Positions 1 to 6,627 of a stretch of DNA of 64,000 bases are shown piece by piece (position 1 is the stretch's first letter; every line of letters begins with the position of its first letter). Source of the stretch: JBJMLO01 sp045805265 (lineage in GTDB: Bacteria > Actinomycetota > UBA4738 > JACQTL01); the NCBI GenBank assembly GCA_045805265.1, contig JBJMLO010000018.1:65109-129108 (forward strand). Direction: 5' to 3'. The notes under the pieces are model-generated. The model searched no databases. It saw only the letters and a program-made list of their open reading frames with translations, and was not told where the DNA came from. Position numbers and translations under genes: made by a program.

Positions 1-943
1 TGATGCCCGACGCGTCCAGGTACAGCGCGCGGGTGCCGAGGGGGTTGCCCGGGCCGGGCCCGATCTCCGCCGGCTCGCCCGCCGCCCAGCACCCCGGCTG
101 GCCGAGGCACGGATTGTGCCACGTCGGGTTCTCGACCTTGTTGACGACGCTCCACTCGCCGGGCGGCGTCTCGAACCCCTGCCGCGCCGTGGCCACCGGG
201 TAGGTCCGCTCGACCTTGAAGCCGTCGTACAGCGACAGCCGGTTGGACGTCCGGCTGACCACGATGAGCTTGCCCACCTGGTCATCGGGGACCTTGGGCG
301 CGATGGTCTTCGTCTCGAACTTCACCGAGCCGCCGCCACGCTCCACGGCGCGCTTCAGCTGCGCCCGGGCCACCCAGTACTCGAGGGCCACGCCGGAGTG
401 TGCGTGGCGCATGGCCACCTTGCCGTCCTCGAGCGCGTAGCCGGCGTCCGTCGGAGGCCGGGCCACCTGCTTCGCCACCTGGTTCACGAAACTGACGAGG
501 GGCGCGGGGTCGAGGGTGGTCCCCACCGAGAACGAGCGGTGGACCTTGGCGTGCGTCAGCCGGTGGTACACCCGCGACACCCAGGAGTAATCGTCGTTGA
601 GCGCCAGGGCTCGGTCGATCACCGGAGCCACGTCGGCCGCGACGCCGAGCTGGCCGATCGCGAGGTCCCAGGTCCGCTTGCCGGCGGTGACGTGCACCTT
701 CGCGTCCAGCTCGTGCCGCACGGCCTTCGAGACCGCGGCGACAGCCTCGGACCGGGTCATGTTCGACACGTCCACGCCCTCGATGGACACACCGGGCAGG
801 ATCCGGCCGGCGCGGGCGTGTTCGTAGCCGAGGGCCGCGAACGCCGAGGTGGCGCCCCCCGCCGCGAGCAGCGCGAAGACGACGAGCAGGACGACCGGCG
901 CCTTCCCGGCGAACCGCCGCTTCACGTGACGACCGCTACTCAC
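1..943 (-). CDS. L,D-transpeptidase with peptidoglycan-binding domain, 3' end outside window
   Basis: 314 codons are visible; the C-terminus lies beyond the left edge. The GTG start at 943 follows a GAGAGG ribosome site. After a basic N-terminus comes one membrane or signal segment (about residues 15-38), then a region like the putative peptidoglycan-binding domain that precedes many YkuD enzymes (about 45-160), then the start of a YkuD fold from about residue 225 (KLIVVSRTSNRLSLYDG). The catalytic His and the SHGxxR/Cys motif would be past the edge, so activity cannot be confirmed. The family makes 3-3 cross-links in peptidoglycan outside the membrane. It follows the DUF5719 gene after a 109-base gap that holds a promoter-like element, so it may be transcribed both alone and with the upstream envelope genes. 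Confidence 0.85.
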   Translation of the reverse strand, partial: MSSGRHVKRRFAGKAPVVLLVVFALLAAGGATSAFAALGYEHARAGRILPGVSIEGVDVSNMTRSEAVAAVSKAVRHELDAKVHVTAGKRTWDLAIGQLGVAADVAPVIDRALALNDDYSWVSRVYHRLTHAKVHRSFSVGTTLDPAPLVSFVNQVAKQVARPPTDAGYALEDGKVAMRHAHSGVALEYWVARAQLKRAVERGGGSVKFETKTIAPKVPDDQVGKLIVVSRTSNRLSLYDGFKVERTYPVATARQGFETPPGEWSVVNKVENPTWHNPCLGQPGCWAAGEPAEIGPGPGNPLGTRALYLDASGI

Positions 944-969
944 CCTGACCCTCTCGATCCCGGACCGGA

Positions 970-1010
970 CGGCCCGGATCGCTGATTATATGGAACACGC
1001 ACCCCGATCC
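970..1010 (-). promoter_or_regulatory. Promoter-like element for the L,D-transpeptidase gene
   Basis: On the minus strand a perfect TATAAT hexamer lies at 990-985, in an AT-rich patch that is unusual for this sequence. It would start transcription about 35 bases before the GTG at 943. No good -35 box is seen at 16-18 bases spacing, so an extended or activator-dependent promoter is possible. Confidence 0.45.
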
Positions 1011-1052
1011 ATACCCTCAATATCGGCATCTTTGGCGAAAACCCGTCTCCGC

Positions 1053-2525
1053 CTACCGCGGAACCCACTGCGGCGGAATGGGGACGCCGGCCGAGGCGGC
1101 ATATCCGGCCCCGGTGCGCTGAGTGGACGTCTCGACCGCCAGGAAGGTTCCACTCGGCGCCGTCGCGACGACCGAGGCCTGGGCGTCCGTGGAGCCCAGG
1201 GGCGCCGCGACCGAGGAATCGGGGGGGACGGTTACCACGCTCGTCGACGGCTGGCCACCCAGCACGGTGAGCGTGACGGTCACCGGCCGGGTCCCCGGGT
1301 TGGCCAGCGCGATCTGCACTGAGTCCGACGCCGACCCGGCCGGGGAGGTGAGCAGCCACGCGGGCGCGGGGGCGAGCGCGGGCGTGGCCCCCTGGTCGCC
1401 CCGGAGCCCGAGCGTGCGGCGGGCGGCGGCGACCGCGGCACCCTGATCCGGAACCAGCGAGACCGCACCGGGCCCCGTGGCCGTGAGCGTCTCCGTGCGG
1501 GAGGCGTCCGGCCCGACGCGCTGCCCCTTCGGCAGCGCCAGGTGCCGGCCGTCGTGGGACAGGAAGTCGACCCCGTACGAGATCCCGTGGTGCGCGGGGT
1601 TGAGGAACGGGATCTCGGTTCCCCCCGCGTCCCCGGCCGACGGGATCACCGGGTCGGTGATGGTCTGCTGCACCCCGATCGCGGATCGGATCCCGCCCTC
1701 GTCCACGATCCCGAGTGAGGCCGCCGCCACCCTGCCGATCGAGGCCTGGATGACCGCGGCGACCGTCTGCTCACCCAGCGCCTCGTGGTTCACGTGGACG
1801 GCCATGCTGGAACCCGCCGGCAGCGACAGGTCGCCCGCGTCCACCTCGCGACCCTCCGCCACGAGCCGGAGGCGGAACACGGCCTCGGTCCCGAACGGGT
1901 TCATGACGACCACGTAGTCCTCCTGGCCCTGGGTGGTGGTCCCGTCCGGGAGGTACCACGTCCGGCCCGCCGCGTTCGCGCAGGACTCGGCGGCAACCCC
2001 CTGCTCGACGGCCGTCCCGGACGGGCTCCCGCTCTCGCCCCCACCCCCGCCGGCCGACCGGCTGGGCGAGGGGGACGGGGAGGGCGACATGCTGGGCGAG
2101 GCGGTGGGTCCGCCGGTCGGCGCGCCGGCCGTGGTCACCCATCCCGCAGCCACCCACCCGCCGAAGTACTCCACCTCCGTGGCCGCCTCCCGGGACCCGG
2201 ACGCGACGTCGACGGCGACCCGGCCGCGCGGCGGGACGGTCAGGACCTGCGCCGGCGTGGTCCCCCGATGCGACATCGAGCGCACCCGGATCGAGACTGG
2301 GGTGTCGCCCGGGTTCGTGACCGCGACGAACCCCCGCCACCCCACTCCTCCGCCGTGTGGGCAGTACCAGGCCCCGGAAGGCGCGTCGTCGGGCCCGGCC
2401 ACCGACCGGGAGCCGGCGAGCGCCCGAGCCGGGTGGAGCCCGACCCGCTGGTCCAGGAACCACGCGCCGCCTACGACCAGCCCCAGGAGGACGACGAGCG
2501 AGAGGAAAGCGCCGCGGGACCTCAT
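1053..2525 (-). CDS. DUF5719 family secreted cell-wall protein
   Basis: 490 aa. The N-terminus has basic residues and one hydrophobic segment (about 6-24) that acts as signal or anchor. A Ser/Pro then Gly linker follows at about 134-170, and the rest is rich in short beta strands with repeated phrases such as VTNPGDTPVSIRV and VMNPFGTEAVFRL, like tandem Ig-type modules. This matches DUF5719 proteins of actinobacteria, whose biochemical role is unknown. The ATG at 2525 overlaps the stop of the upstream glycosyltransferase (ATGA), so the two are translationally coupled. A role in the wall or in glycoconjugate export beside that transferase is inferred from context only. Confidence 0.8.
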   Translation of the reverse strand: MRSRGAFLSLVVLLGLVVGGAWFLDQRVGLHPARALAGSRSVAGPDDAPSGAWYCPHGGGVGWRGFVAVTNPGDTPVSIRVRSMSHRGTTPAQVLTVPPRGRVAVDVASGSREAATEVEYFGGWVAAGWVTTAGAPTGGPTASPSMSPSPSPSPSRSAGGGGGESGSPSGTAVEQGVAAESCANAAGRTWYLPDGTTTQGQEDYVVVMNPFGTEAVFRLRLVAEGREVDAGDLSLPAGSSMAVHVNHEALGEQTVAAVIQASIGRVAAASLGIVDEGGIRSAIGVQQTITDPVIPSAGDAGGTEIPFLNPAHHGISYGVDFLSHDGRHLALPKGQRVGPDASRTETLTATGPGAVSLVPDQGAAVAAARRTLGLRGDQGATPALAPAPAWLLTSPAGSASDSVQIALANPGTRPVTVTLTVLGGQPSTSVVTVPPDSSVAAPLGSTDAQASVVATAPSGTFLAVETSTQRTGAGYAASAGVPIPPQWVPR

Positions 2526-5500
2526 CGGCGAGCCGGCTTCCTGGTGATCCACAGCGCAGCGAGCCACAGCACGGCCAGCACCGCCACCTCGAGGTCCCGC
2601 ACCCACTGCCGGCCGTACGTGACCGAGACGGCCCCCGCGGGGGCCCGGAACGCCGTCCCCCAGCCGAACGCCCGGGTGGGCGGCACCGTCCGGCCGGCGG
2701 CACGAAGCCGCCATCCGGAGTCGAACTGGCTCGCGAGGAGGACCGACCCGCCCCCCGACGACCCCCCGTAGCCGCCCGGGGCCGCCCGGAGGGCCGACCC
2801 ATCGAACGCCGGAAGCGACGCGACGGGCAGCAGTCCCGCACCGGCGGCCGCATCCACGAACTCCGGCTGGCCGGTCTCGGCCGCCTCGGGCAACGCCCGT
2901 TCGTTGCGGTAGATCACCAGGCCGCCGGCGGGGATCAGGTCGAGGTCGACCTGGGCGTCCAGGCGGAGGCCGACCTCCTCCGGCAGGTCGCCGGGCTCGG
3001 CGACCACGTAGGCGACACCGAGCAACCCGAGCAAGGCGCCGCCGTGGGTGGTGTTCCCGGTGAGGATCTGCGACAGCGACCGCTCGAGGTACCGGTAGCC
3101 ATCGCCGGCGGCGCCCCGGCCCGCGTCGAGCATGGTCGTCCCGGCGCGTCCGGTGAGCCCGTACCGGATGCTCGAGCCGGCGGCCGAGGCCTCCGCCACC
3201 GGGTCCCCGCCGGGTGGCGGGAATGGGTCGCCCCGCCGGGCGCCCAGCCACAGCACGCGGAACCCCGGTCCCGCGGGGGGCTGCGCGGAGGCCACCAGCG
3301 GCCACGAGGGAGGTTGCTTGTCCACGCCGACGGCCCACCCGCCGATCCCTGCCGCCAGGGCCTGCAGCCCCAGTCCCGCGGCGACGAGCCCGGCGACCCC
3401 GATTCCCGCCAGGTGGCGGTAGCCGAACGACCGCCTGCCCATCTGCACGACCGTGGCCATCCCGAGCCCGATCAGCGCGCAGTCCGCGAGCGCGGCGGCG
3501 GCGACGTAGGCCACCGGGTTCGACAGCGGCGCCGGGAGGTATCCGGCCGCGGACAGCCATGCCAGGACCACGCCGCCCAGCGACGCGACGGCCAGGCGTA
3601 CGGCGGTCCGCCGGCCGTGCCCGTCCACCAGCGTGAACGAGACGAGCGCGGCGATCGGGACGAACCAGGCGATCGACCACGACCCGGGGGCCGAGCCGGG
3701 GGACAGTCGGAGCAATGCGGCGACGTCCGGCCTGCCGATGGTCGAGTGCAGCGACGCCCCGTGCTCCCCGATCGCGGCGAGCACGACGGGGAACCCCAGC
3801 GCGCCGGCCGCCGCCACCGCGCCCAGGACCAGCCCGAGCCCCCGCACCTCGCCCCGGCGGCTGGGCGTGACCAGCCACGCGACCACGAGCACGGCGAGGG
3901 CCAGCGCGACACCGGGGAAGAACGAGGCCGCGACCGCGAGGATCAGCCCCGCCTCCACGGCGTGGCGGACAGGCCGGCCCGGACGGTGCCCCGAGAACCC
4001 GCGTTCCAGGCGGTCCAGCAGGGCCGGGAGCGCGGCCAGGGCGACGAGCGTCGAGATCCGCCCCTGCGAGAACGCCCACAACACCACCGCCGACAGCCCG
4101 AAGCAGGCCGCGGCCACCACGGCGGGGACCCGCTCGTTCGTCCGGCGCAGCACCATCCGGTACATCGACAACCCGGCCAGCGGAGGGAGCCCGATCAGCA
4201 GGGCCTTCTGCGCGACGGCGGTCCCGACGAACGGCACTGCCGACAGCACCCCGAGCATGCCGAGGGCGGGGCTCCCCGGGTCGGTCCCGCCGAGTCCCGT
4301 GGTCCGCACGCCGGAGACCAGCTCCCGGAAGAACCCGGAGGGGGTCCCGGGGAACGCCGGCAGCGCCCCGCCGGCGAGCACCGCGTGCCCCCACAGGTGC
4401 CGGTCGGCGAGGATCGCCAGCGTCGCGACGGCCACCCAGGCCGTGGCCACCGGATGGGCCCGGGCGAGCGACAGCGTGCGCGCCCCGAGGGTGGGGAGCA
4501 CCAGCTCGTCCTCCTCGTCGACGGGGCGCTCCTCCTCCTGGACCTCCAGGTCCCCCTTCCGGAAGAGCCGGCCCGCGGTGTCGGCCCACCGGCGCATCCG
4601 GAGGGCTGCCGGGGCCATGTATCGGCGGACCGCGCGGTCGGGAACGGATCGCACGGCCTGGGCCCGGATGCGCCGCCGGATCGTGCCCGGCAGGTGGACC
4701 AGGTTCCACGTCCACGCCGTAACGATCTGCCAGGCCTCCTCGAACCGCCGGCCGGCGATCCACACGACGGCCTTGGCGAACGACTGGACCGCGTACAGCG
4801 GGAAGATCCACACCAGGGTCAGCAGGCCGTAGTTCTTGAGCATCGCGGCCAGGCTGGCCCGCTCGGCGTACAGGCGCCGGCGATCGCGCCGGCCGGCGCC
4901 CCTACGCTCCCCCCGGACCGTCGCGCCCCGGTGGCGGGCCCGGGCCCGCGGCGACATCAGCACGCGGAACCCCGCGAGCCGAGCGCGCCAGCAGAAGTCG
5001 AGGTCCTCGTGGTACGGAGCGAGGCGCTCGTCGAGGGCCCCCACCCGCTTCCAGGCCGCCCGGGAGATCAGCATCGCGGCCGAGGACACGAACAGGACCT
5101 CCCGGACCCGGTCGTACTGGCCGTGGTCGATCTCGTCCTCCTCGAGCGGGGTGTACGGATACCCGAACCCGTCGGTGGACTGCCCCACGTCGAGCAGGAC
5201 CCGGGGGTCCTCCCAGTCGAGGACCTTGGGGCCGACGATGCCCACGCCGTCGATGCGCTCGGCGGCCTCGACCATGCGCGTGACGGCGTCCGGGTCGAGG
5301 GCCGTGTCGTCGTGCAGGACCAGCAGGTAGTCCGCCCGCTCTGCCGCGTCGACCCGCAGCCCGGCCTGGACGGCGGCCGGCAGGCGGACGTCGCGCCCCA
5401 TCGAGATGACCCGGTCGGCGCCGAGCGACTGCTCCAGGAGCTCGCGGGAGCCGTCGGTGGAACCCGTGTCCACCCCGACGATCCCGAGGCGCGGATGGGT

Positions 5501-5632
5501 CTGTCGCGACACGGAGCGCAAGCAGTCCCGCAGCCACGGCAGCCCCTCGTGGGCCACCAGGACCACGAGGACACTCGGCTCCTTGCGGCGAGTCTCGGTC
5601 GAGTCTGGTTCGCGCTGCGACGTGGTGATCAT
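2522..5632 (-). CDS. Large membrane-embedded family 2 glycosyltransferase
   Basis: 1036 aa. Residues about 18-260 form a GT-A (GT2) domain: VLVVLVAHEGLPWLRDCL at the start, a DDT sugar-nucleotide/metal motif in VLHDDTALDPD, and the acceptor-side ED motif in YHEDLDFCWRARLAGF. After an acidic linker, about ten or more hydrophobic segments run from about 390 to 800, followed by an external domain and a last membrane helix near the C-terminus. This layout is that of actinobacterial GT2 enzymes encoded beside DUF5719 and WhiB. Donor and acceptor are unknown; polyprenyl-linked wall glycan is likely. The stop overlaps the DUF5719 start. The start at 5632 is the only Met before the GT-A core. Confidence 0.85.
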   Translation of the reverse strand: MITTSQREPDSTETRRKEPSVLVVLVAHEGLPWLRDCLRSVSRQTHPRLGIVGVDTGSTDGSRELLEQSLGADRVISMGRDVRLPAAVQAGLRVDAAERADYLLVLHDDTALDPDAVTRMVEAAERIDGVGIVGPKVLDWEDPRVLLDVGQSTDGFGYPYTPLEEDEIDHGQYDRVREVLFVSSAAMLISRAAWKRVGALDERLAPYHEDLDFCWRARLAGFRVLMSPRARARHRGATVRGERRGAGRRDRRRLYAERASLAAMLKNYGLLTLVWIFPLYAVQSFAKAVVWIAGRRFEEAWQIVTAWTWNLVHLPGTIRRRIRAQAVRSVPDRAVRRYMAPAALRMRRWADTAGRLFRKGDLEVQEEERPVDEEDELVLPTLGARTLSLARAHPVATAWVAVATLAILADRHLWGHAVLAGGALPAFPGTPSGFFRELVSGVRTTGLGGTDPGSPALGMLGVLSAVPFVGTAVAQKALLIGLPPLAGLSMYRMVLRRTNERVPAVVAAACFGLSAVVLWAFSQGRISTLVALAALPALLDRLERGFSGHRPGRPVRHAVEAGLILAVAASFFPGVALALAVLVVAWLVTPSRRGEVRGLGLVLGAVAAAGALGFPVVLAAIGEHGASLHSTIGRPDVAALLRLSPGSAPGSWSIAWFVPIAALVSFTLVDGHGRRTAVRLAVASLGGVVLAWLSAAGYLPAPLSNPVAYVAAAALADCALIGLGMATVVQMGRRSFGYRHLAGIGVAGLVAAGLGLQALAAGIGGWAVGVDKQPPSWPLVASAQPPAGPGFRVLWLGARRGDPFPPPGGDPVAEASAAGSSIRYGLTGRAGTTMLDAGRGAAGDGYRYLERSLSQILTGNTTHGGALLGLLGVAYVVAEPGDLPEEVGLRLDAQVDLDLIPAGGLVIYRNERALPEAAETGQPEFVDAAAGAGLLPVASLPAFDGSALRAAPGGYGGSSGGGSVLLASQFDSGWRLRAAGRTVPPTRAFGWGTAFRAPAGAVSVTYGRQWVRDLEVAVLAVLWLAALWITRKPARR

Positions 5633-5713
5633 GGGTACGGCGCGCCGGCCGGCAGCGAGACTAGCACGGGGCCTCGCCGAGTCTGGGGAGCCGGGGCGCG
5701 CTGGTGGCCTGGA

Positions 5714-5747
5714 CGGAAGAAGGGGGGCTCGCGCCCCCCTTCTTCCG
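5714..5747 (-). terminator. Strong hairpin terminator after the histone-like gene
   Basis: A perfect 15-bp inverted repeat (5714-5728 with 5733-5747) with a 4-base loop lies between the histone-like gene, which ends at 5762, and the glycosyltransferase start at 5632. There is no following T-run, so it is either a Rho-independent terminator of the GC-rich actinobacterial kind or an mRNA-stabilising hairpin. Confidence 0.65.
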
Positions 5748-5761
5748 GATGCGATCCTCGG

Positions 5762-6088
5762 CTAGCGCTTTTTCGCCGCGGACTTCTTCGCGGGTGACTT
5801 CCTCGCCGTCGACTTCTTCGCCGTCGACCTCTTGGCGGGGGACTTCCTCGCGGCGGTCTTCTTCGCCGTCGACTTGCCCCGGGCGGCGGTCTTCTTCGCC
5901 GTCGACTTGCCCCGGGCGGCGGTCTTCTTCGCCGTCGACTTGCCCCGGGCGGCGGTCTTCTTCGCCGTCGACTTGCCCCTGGCGGTCGTCTTCTTCGCTG
6001 CGCCCTTCGCGCGCGACACCGTCTTCTTGGCGGTGGACCTCGCCCTGGAGACGGCCGACTTCGCCGTCGTCTTTCGCGTGGTGGCCAT
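5762..6088 (-). CDS. Lys/Ala-rich histone H1-like nucleoid protein
   Basis: 108 aa, almost only Lys, Ala, Thr, Ser and Arg. The body is tandem units of KSTAKKTAARG (four near-identical 11-residue copies, 33-base DNA repeats) followed by looser KS(P/T)AKK units. This is the composition of bacterial histone H1-like tails, which bind DNA non-specifically and compact it. No globular domain is present, unlike HupB, which carries such a tail behind an HU fold. The ATG at 6088 is preferred over a TTG one codon earlier because a GGGGGTGAG stretch precedes it. It lies directly downstream of whiB (gap 70), suggesting shared transcription, and ends before a strong hairpin. Confidence 0.75.
   Translation of the reverse strand: MATTRKTTAKSAVSRARSTAKKTVSRAKGAAKKTTARGKSTAKKTAARGKSTAKKTAARGKSTAKKTAARGKSTAKKTAARKSPAKRSTAKKSTARKSPAKKSAAKKR
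5855..5986. repeat. 33-base tandem repeats inside the histone-like gene
   Basis: About four consecutive 33-base units, nearly identical at DNA level, encode KSTAKKTAARG. The near-identity of third positions indicates recent expansion by slippage or unequal exchange. Confidence 0.8.
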
Positions 6089-6158
6089 CAACTCACCCCC
6101 TTCCGAGGGTCTCGGGCGCCTGGGAACAAACGTCCAACTGCGGCGCGATGGTGGTGGT

Positions 6159-6386
6159 CTAGGACGCCATGCGCTTGAGGCGCCGGCGCTCTCGCTCGCT
6201 CATGCCGCCCCAGACGCCGTACCGCTCGTCCCGTCGCAGGGCGTAGTTCAAACACTCGATCCGTACGGGGCAGTCCGCACAGATGCGCTTGGCCTCCCGA
6301 GACGATCCTCCCTTCTCCGGGAAGAACACCTCCGGGTCGTGCTGTCTGCACCTTCCCCGTTCCTGCCACGGGATGTAGTGATGCAC
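6159..6386 (-). CDS. whiB: WhiB-family iron-sulphur transcription regulator (WhiB2-like)
   Basis: 75 aa. The four cluster ligands are Cys13, Cys36, Cys39 and Cys45 (Cx2Cx5C spacing for the last three), followed by the family turn GVWGG and a basic C-terminus (SERERRRLKR) that contacts DNA. WhiB proteins hold a [4Fe-4S] cluster and usually act with the primary sigma factor; the WhiB2 branch controls division or sporulation. The start is GTG at 6386, with GGAGGG eight bases before it. The position among fbi, mannose-activation and envelope genes matches where whiB2 is found in mycobacteria. Its upstream region carries three exact inverted repeats, listed separately. Confidence 0.93.
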   Translation of the reverse strand: MHHYIPWQERGRCRQHDPEVFFPEKGGSSREAKRICADCPVRIECLNYALRRDERYGVWGGMSERERRRLKRMAS

Positions 6387-6417
6387 GGCTCATCCCTCCG
6401 TGAACTACAGTCATGTA

Positions 6418-6447
6418 ATTCTGACGGAAGGGGCCGTCAGATTGCAA
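6418..6447 (-). promoter_or_regulatory. Putative whiB promoter with internal operator
   Basis: A perfect 8-bp inverted repeat (TCTGACGG 6420-6427, CCGTCAGA 6434-6441, spacer 6) sits between a possible -35 TTGCAA (6447-6442) and a possible -10 CAGAAT (6423-6418) on the minus strand, spaced 18 bases. Transcription would begin about 25 bases before the GTG. A repressor bound here would block the promoter. The hexamers match consensus only four of six each. Confidence 0.45.
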
Positions 6448-6539
6448 GTGGAAGTTTCCGCCTGCATCCGCCGTCATGTCTGCGTACAACCTTTCCCCCT
6501 TTGCACGCGGGTGACAAGACTTTCTGGAACATTTTTCGA

Positions 6540-6605
6540 TGGTCAATCTAATTGACGATTATGGTCAAGCAGCTTGACCATATCGGTCATTCGCGGTCGC
6601 GTTCG
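6540..6605. promoter_or_regulatory. Two in-phase palindromes GGTCAA-N5-TTGAC plus a half site, upstream of whiB
   Basis: GGTCA occurs in the same direction at 6541, 6563 and 6585, an exact 22-base period. The first two units are palindromes: GGTCAA, five bases, TTGAC (6541-6556) and GGTCAA, five bases, TTGACC (6563-6579); the second extends to ATGGTCAAG/CTTGACCAT (6561-6581). Two helical turns separate the centres, so two dimers would bind one DNA face. The site lies 155-220 bases upstream of whiB and after the fbiC stop. The protein that binds is unknown. Confidence 0.55.
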
Positions 6606-6627
6606 ATGCGGAACCGTGCGCGGGACG

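Noticed and set aside
2357..5797. Plus-strand open frame of 1146 codons
   Set aside because: Antisense to the membrane glycosyltransferase; no recognisable motif and typical shadow composition.
5855..5986. Repeats considered as a CRISPR array or intergenic satellite
   Set aside because: The 33-base units have no spacers and are in frame with a Lys/Ala-rich protein, so they are coding repeats.
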